A stretch of DNA of 19,171 nucleotides, from contig JAJYGE010000223.1 of the NCBI GenBank assembly GCA_021785155.1, positions 1 through 19,171 of the forward strand, read 5' to 3'. Position numbers and translations under genes: made by a program. The stretch comes from Planctomycetota bacterium (GTDB lineage Bacteria; Planctomycetota; Phycisphaerae; WQYP01). Below, one piece after another: positions 15,547 to 19,171 of the stretch. Positions within the stretch are counted from its first letter, which is position 1. The number at the start of each line of letters is the position of its first letter. A model generated the notes under the pieces. It saw only the letters and a list, made by a program, of their open reading frames with translations, made no database searches and had not been told where the DNA came from.

Positions 15547-17284
15547 CGTTTACGACGAAAAATATGAAACGCACGAACATGATGTTATTGTCATCGGTGC
15601 CGGCGGTGCCGGGTTGCGGGCGGCCATTGAATGCTCCGCCATGGGCATGAAAACCGCGCTGATCTGCAAATCCCTTCTGGGCAAGGCGCACACCGTCATG
15701 GCTGAAGGCGGCGTGGCGGCGGCTCTGGCGAATGTGGATTCAGCGGACAACTGGCAAACGCATTTTCAGGACACCATTTTCGGCGGCAAGTACCTCAACA
15801 ATTGGCGCATGGCCGAGATTCACGCCAAAGAATCTCCCGATCGTGTCAACGAACTGGAAAAATGGGGCGCTGTTTTTGACCGTACTTCCGATGGAAAAAT
15901 CATCCAGCGGCCTTTCGGCGGTCATACCTATCGCCGATTGGCGCACGTCGGTGATCGTACCGGCCTGGAAATGATCCGTACCCTCCAGGATAAAGGCATC
16001 CATCAGGGTATTGATGTTTATATGGAATGCACCATCACCCGCCTGCTTAAAGATGGTGACCGCGTGTGCGGAGCCTTCGGCTACTGGCGGGAGACGGGCC
16101 GTTTTGTGGTGTTCAAGGCCAAATCCGTGATTTTGGCTAGCGGTGGCATCTGCAAAATGTACCGCATTACCTCCAACTCCTGGGAAAGCACCGGCGATGG
16201 CATCGCGTTGGGTTATAACGCCGGGGCGCAATTGCTGGACATGGAATTTGTTCAATTCCATCCCACGGGTATGGTCTGGCCGCCGGGCGTGCAGGGACTG
16301 CTGGTAACCGAAGCTGTGCGCGGCGAGGGTGGCATCCTGCGCAATAATAAAAATGAACGCTTCATGGAAAAATATGATCCCAAACGCATGGAACTTTCCA
16401 CGCGCGATGTGGTGGCCCGATCCATCTACACCGAAGTGAAAGAAGGCCGCGGATCACCCCATGGCGGTTGCTTTTTAGATGTTTCCCATCGTGGAGCCGA
16501 ATACGTCAAGAAAAAGCTGCCCAGCATGTATCATCAGTTCAAAGAACTGGCGGATGTGGATATTACCACCGGGCCGATGGAAGTAGGTCCCACCGCCCAT
16601 TACGCCATGGGTGGCATCAAGGTAGATGCGGAAACCGCCGCTACGCGCGTGCCGGGGTTGTATGCCGCCGGTGAATGCTCCGGCGGAATGCACGGAGCTA
16701 ATCGCCTGGGTGGCAATTCGCTTTCTGATCTGATTGTCTTCGGACGCAGGGCCGGCGCGGCCGCGGCTGAATATGCAAAGAATGCAAAACCGGCGAATAT
16801 TGACGCAGCCGAGGTTGAAAGCGCCGCCGCGGAAATGACCGGATTTTTTGGCCGCCCCAACGCGGAAGACCCCTATAAACTGCACGTTGATCTGCAAACC
16901 ATGATGGAAAGTCTGGTGGGCATATTCCGTGAGGAAAAAGATTTGACCGCCGCGGTTGCCAAACTCGAAGAATTCAAACATCGCGCCGCCAATGTGGGCA
17001 TCAATGAAGGGCAGCGGATGTTTAATCCCGGCTGGCATCTGTGCAAAGACTTGCGCAATATGCTGGTATGCGCTGAAGCGGTCGCCCGGGCGGCCCTGAT
17101 GCGGAAAGAAAGCCGCGGTGCCCACAGTCGTCTGGATTATCCCAAATATGATGATTATTGGGGCGAACACAATATCGTATCGGCAAAGCGAGGGGATGCG
17201 ATGCATGTGGAACCTTGTCCGGTGATCCAGGCACCGAACGTGATTGCGCTGGTTGAAGAAAAGAAAGCCAAGGAAAAAAAATGA
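15542..17284 (+). CDS. sdhA: Succinate dehydrogenase flavoprotein subunit, probable ATT start
   Basis: This is the catalytic FAD subunit that oxidises succinate to fumarate in the TCA cycle. Numbered from the ATT start it has 580 residues, close to E. coli SdhA. The FAD-binding glycine motif IGAGGAG is at 18-24. The FAD-linking His is in KAHTVMAEGG (His50). By analogy with E. coli, the active-site residues are His240 (HPTG), Arg288 (STRDVVARS), His353 (TAHYAMGG) and Arg388 (NRLGGNSL). The first ordinary start codon is TTG 15614, which would delete the glycine motif, so translation must start upstream. ATT 15542 follows TGAGG by seven bases and overlaps the sdhC stop. The closest relatives I recall are actinobacterial Sdh1 proteins. 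It overlaps sdhB by ATGA. Confidence 0.93.
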   Translation: MNVYDEKYETHEHDVIVIGAGGAGLRAAIECSAMGMKTALICKSLLGKAHTVMAEGGVAAALANVDSADNWQTHFQDTIFGGKYLNNWRMAEIHAKESPDRVNELEKWGAVFDRTSDGKIIQRPFGGHTYRRLAHVGDRTGLEMIRTLQDKGIHQGIDVYMECTITRLLKDGDRVCGAFGYWRETGRFVVFKAKSVILASGGICKMYRITSNSWESTGDGIALGYNAGAQLLDMEFVQFHPTGMVWPPGVQGLLVTEAVRGEGGILRNNKNERFMEKYDPKRMELSTRDVVARSIYTEVKEGRGSPHGGCFLDVSHRGAEYVKKKLPSMYHQFKELADVDITTGPMEVGPTAHYAMGGIKVDAETAATRVPGLYAAGECSGGMHGANRLGGNSLSDLIVFGRRAGAAAAEYAKNAKPANIDAAEVESAAAEMTGFFGRPNAEDPYKLHVDLQTMMESLVGIFREEKDLTAAVAKLEEFKHRAANVGINEGQRMFNPGWHLCKDLRNMLVCAEAVARAALMRKESRGAHSRLDYPKYDDYWGEHNIVSAKRGDAMHVEPCPVIQAPNVIALVEEKKAKEKK

Positions 17285-18033
17285 GCACGCGAACATTCAA
17301 AGTATGGCGTGGCGACAAGACCGGTGGTCAACTCGTTGACTACACAGTTGATGTGCAGGATGGCATGGTGGTGCTGGACGCCATTCATCAGATTCAGCGC
17401 ACGCATGCCCATGATCTGGCATGCCGCTGGAACTGCAAGGCCGCCAAATGCGGTTCGTGCAGTGCCGAAGTCAACGGCAAACCGCGTCTGATGTGCAAGA
17501 CCCGCCTGGACGACTTTGTGGAAGGCCAGACAATCACGGTTCAACCGATGAAGGCGTTTCCGATTATCCGCGATCTGGTGACGGATGTTTCCTGGAATTA
17601 CACCGTCAATAAAAAAATCCCCCCATTTACGCCCAAGGCGGACACCACCTGGCGGATGCAGCAGGAAGATGTGGATAGATCGCAGGAATTCCGCAAGTGC
17701 ATTGAATGTTTTTTATGCCAGAATGTCTGCCATGTGTTGCGCGAGCATGATCTGGAAGACAAATTTTTCGGCCCACGGTTCATGGTGCGCATCGCCAGCC
17801 TGGAAATGCACCCGCTTGATTCGCTGGACCGCACCGCCCTGCTGAAAAATGAGGGCGGCATCGGTTTATGCAACATCACCAAATGCTGCACGGAAGTATG
17901 CCCGGAAGAAATCCATATCACCGACAACGCGATTATTCCCCTCAAAGAGCGCGTCGTGGACAAATACTACGACCCCATCCGCATCGCCCTGCGCGTCTTG
18001 ACCGGCGGCGGCAAAGGTGCCGACAAGAAATAA
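17281..18033 (+). CDS. sdhB: Succinate dehydrogenase iron-sulfur subunit (Sdh1 type)
   Basis: This subunit carries electrons from FAD through three Fe-S centres to the membrane subunit. Of its 250 residues, the N-terminal ferredoxin domain binds [2Fe-2S] with C52, C57, C60 and C72. The C-terminal domain has CIECFLCQNVC (C140, C143, C146, C150) and CNITKCCTEVCP (C197, C203, C207). These serve a [4Fe-4S] and a [3Fe-4S] centre as in known SdhB, with an extra adjacent C202. The sequence HPLDSLDR, CNITKCCTEVCPE and ITDNAIIPLKERV follows the mycobacterial Rv0247c pattern as I recall it. The ATG overlaps the sdhA stop (ATGA), implying coupled translation. No terminator with a U-tract follows. Confidence 0.96.
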   Translation: MSTRTFKVWRGDKTGGQLVDYTVDVQDGMVVLDAIHQIQRTHAHDLACRWNCKAAKCGSCSAEVNGKPRLMCKTRLDDFVEGQTITVQPMKAFPIIRDLVTDVSWNYTVNKKIPPFTPKADTTWRMQQEDVDRSQEFRKCIECFLCQNVCHVLREHDLEDKFFGPRFMVRIASLEMHPLDSLDRTALLKNEGGIGLCNITKCCTEVCPEEIHITDNAIIPLKERVVDKYYDPIRIALRVLTGGGKGADKK

Positions 18034-18161
18034 TTCAACGTACACAACGGCGCGTCCTGGCTAGATCGTTCTCTACGTACACGGCGATCACGCAATTCAT
18101 TTTGATCGAACAAAACGGTATCATAAGTTCATGGCAATAGCGGAGATAACAGCTGCCGCAA

Positions 18162-18177
18162 TGGTCGACTTCGACCA
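18162..18177. other. Perfect inverted repeat between sdhB and the DUF1572 gene
   Basis: TGGTCGA-CT-TCGACCA forms a seven-pair palindrome with a two-base centre. There is no U-tract after it. It may be an operator for a dimeric regulator of the downstream gene, or a weak mRNA-end hairpin of the sdh operon. Confidence 0.45.
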
Positions 18178-18248
18178 ATTGTCAAAGGGGTATGCGAGAT
18201 TGTCGTATTGCGCCATGGAAGCATTACACATTGCAGGAGTTGATAAGA

Positions 18249-18815
18249 ATGGATGAGAATTGGCTGGCGGCGACGATGGAGATGATTACGTCATATCGGC
18301 GTATGATTGATGGGGCAGTCGTGCAACTTTCCGATGTGGAGCTAAATACTTCGCCTGGTCCGGGCATTAACTGTGTGTCCATCATTCTGAGGCACTTGGG
18401 TGGCAACTTACGCAGCCGATGGACCGACTTCCTGACCACCGATGGCGAAAAACCAGACCGTGACCGTGATTCTGAGTTCGTCGCGTGGCCAGGCGATAGA
18501 GCATCATTGCTCGCTTATTTTGACACTGGCTGGCAGACGATGGTCCATGCCATCTCAACATTGAGCGTAGAGGACTTACGGCGAACGGTGCGTATTCGCG
18601 GCGAAGCACACACGGTACCCCAGGCGATCATGCGGTCGATCACGCATACCGCTTATCATGTGGGTCAGATCATGCTCATTGCACGAACGATGCATCAGGG
18701 TGAGTGGAAATGGTTAACCATTGCACCGGGTAACAGCGCAAGATTTAATAAAGAGACATGGGGTACAGCACGCAGTCGCGCCGCTATGGGTGACAACGCT
18801 CATGGGACGAATTGA
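18249..18815 (+). CDS. DUF1572 family protein (DinB-like fold)
   Basis: A 188-residue cytoplasmic protein of the DinB/YfiT-like four-helix superfamily, DUF1572 branch. Diagnostic strings are HLGGNLRSRWTDFLTTDGEK, followed by RDRDSEF, and later THTAYHVGQIMLIAR and the C-terminal APGNSARFN. The three histidines (HLGG and THTAYH) are the expected metal ligands of the fold. Members are often linked to thiol transfer or damage response, but no function is established for this branch. ATG 18249 is chosen because AGGAG (18235-18239) lies nine bases upstream. The frame is open to 18192, where AAAGGGG is too close to its ATG. It stands alone beside the transposase remnant and may be recently acquired. 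Confidence 0.9.
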   Translation: MDENWLAATMEMITSYRRMIDGAVVQLSDVELNTSPGPGINCVSIILRHLGGNLRSRWTDFLTTDGEKPDRDRDSEFVAWPGDRASLLAYFDTGWQTMVHAISTLSVEDLRRTVRIRGEAHTVPQAIMRSITHTAYHVGQIMLIARTMHQGEWKWLTIAPGNSARFNKETWGTARSRAAMGDNAHGTN

Positions 18816-18842
18816 ACTTAACCGGGAAGTCCATGCAGCCTT

Positions 18843-18858
18843 AGTTACGCAAGTAACT
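18843..18858 (+). terminator. Hairpin with GCAA tetraloop after the DUF1572 gene
   Basis: AGTTAC-GCAA-GTAACT is a perfect six-pair stem with a GNRA loop, 27 bases after the stop codon. It is followed only by GTTTACC, so as an intrinsic terminator it would be weak. Confidence 0.4.
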
Positions 18859-18968
18859 GTTTACCGCTCCGCGGCAAATATTCGCAAGAACATCGCTGGC
18901 GCGCTCGGGCAATTGGTGGTATGCTGCATTTCACCATGGAGGATGAAGTGCAAAAACATCGCCAGTAA

Positions 18969-19171
18969 CATGATCGCATCGTGGAAGACATCCTCCTCGC
19001 CAAGGTGGTGGCCCGCTGCTATCACACCATCAGCGGCTATTGCCTTGGATGCCGCAAGCGGGTGGAGAGTCGGGCCCCTGAGCAGCCGCCGGCGGTGGAT
19101 CTCCCGCATGGACAAATCGGGATCAATGTCTTGGCCACAGCGGCGTTACTGCGGAAGATCACCGGTGGCAG
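18969..19171 (+). pseudogene. IS66-family transposase fragment (zinc-finger region), cut by window end
   Basis: The frame from 18969 to the window end encodes 67 residues: HDRIVEDILLAKVVARCYHT, then ISGYCLGCRKRVESRAPEQP, then a stretch ending GQIGINVLATAALLRKITGG. I recognise this as the CxxC zinc-finger and following segment of planctomycete-type IS66 transposases. It is preceded in the same frame by TAA (18966-18968), and upstream codons do not resemble the expected N-terminal coiled coil. The copy is therefore either a decayed remnant or continues beyond the window without its 5' part. No terminal inverted repeat was identified. Confidence 0.7.

Noticed and set aside
16475..17296. 273-codon minus-strand frame antisense to sdhA
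   Set aside because: Shadow of sdhA; no start signals and no domain.
18861..19115. 84-codon minus-strand frame at the right end
   Set aside because: It is the complement of the IS66-like transposase fragment, whose plus-strand translation is recognisable.

Overview
This window looks chromosomal and comes from a Gram-negative bacterium, most likely a planctomycete (Phycisphaerae-like). The pointers are the 16S rRNA 5' end, a PEP-CTERM sorting signal on a secreted protein, a FloA flotillin paired with a small basic protein, a mycobacterial-Sdh1-type succinate dehydrogenase, and an IS66-type remnant. The phylum is inferred from recalled family resemblances and was not checked against any database.

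Left part (1-3036): the 5' end of a 16S rRNA gene runs leftwards off the window. Its long structured leader (hairpins and a near-perfect boxA) and a sigma-70-like promoter lie at about 116-722. Divergently, to the right, lie floA and a small proline/alanine-rich basic protein. An AT-rich gap of about 380 bases follows.

Middle part (3037-7198): radA (DNA repair ATPase) faces cinA. radA appears to be leaderless, with a perfect TATAAT 7 bases before its ATG. Next, on the minus strand, is a secreted glutamic (G1/A4) peptidase with a C-terminal PEP-CTERM signal and its own promoter.

A four-gene minus-strand operon (14512 down to 7625) encodes a 776-residue membrane-anchored periplasmic protein with a glutamine-amidotransferase-like domain, an ABC ATPase, a tandemly duplicated ABC-2 permease that overlaps the ATPase by ATGA, and an exported HEAT-repeat protein. 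The genes are tightly spaced and probably form one envelope-associated ABC system of unknown substrate. This is the least described unit in the window.

Right part (14619-19171): a near-consensus promoter (TTGACA-N17-TACAAT) and a foldable leader precede sdhC-sdhA-sdhB. sdhA has no ATG, GTG or TTG upstream of its FAD-binding glycine motif. The best start is an ATT codon, well placed after a GAGG Shine-Dalgarno and overlapping the sdhC stop by one base. The window ends with a DinB-fold DUF1572 gene and the zinc-finger part of an IS66-type transposase that follows an in-frame stop.
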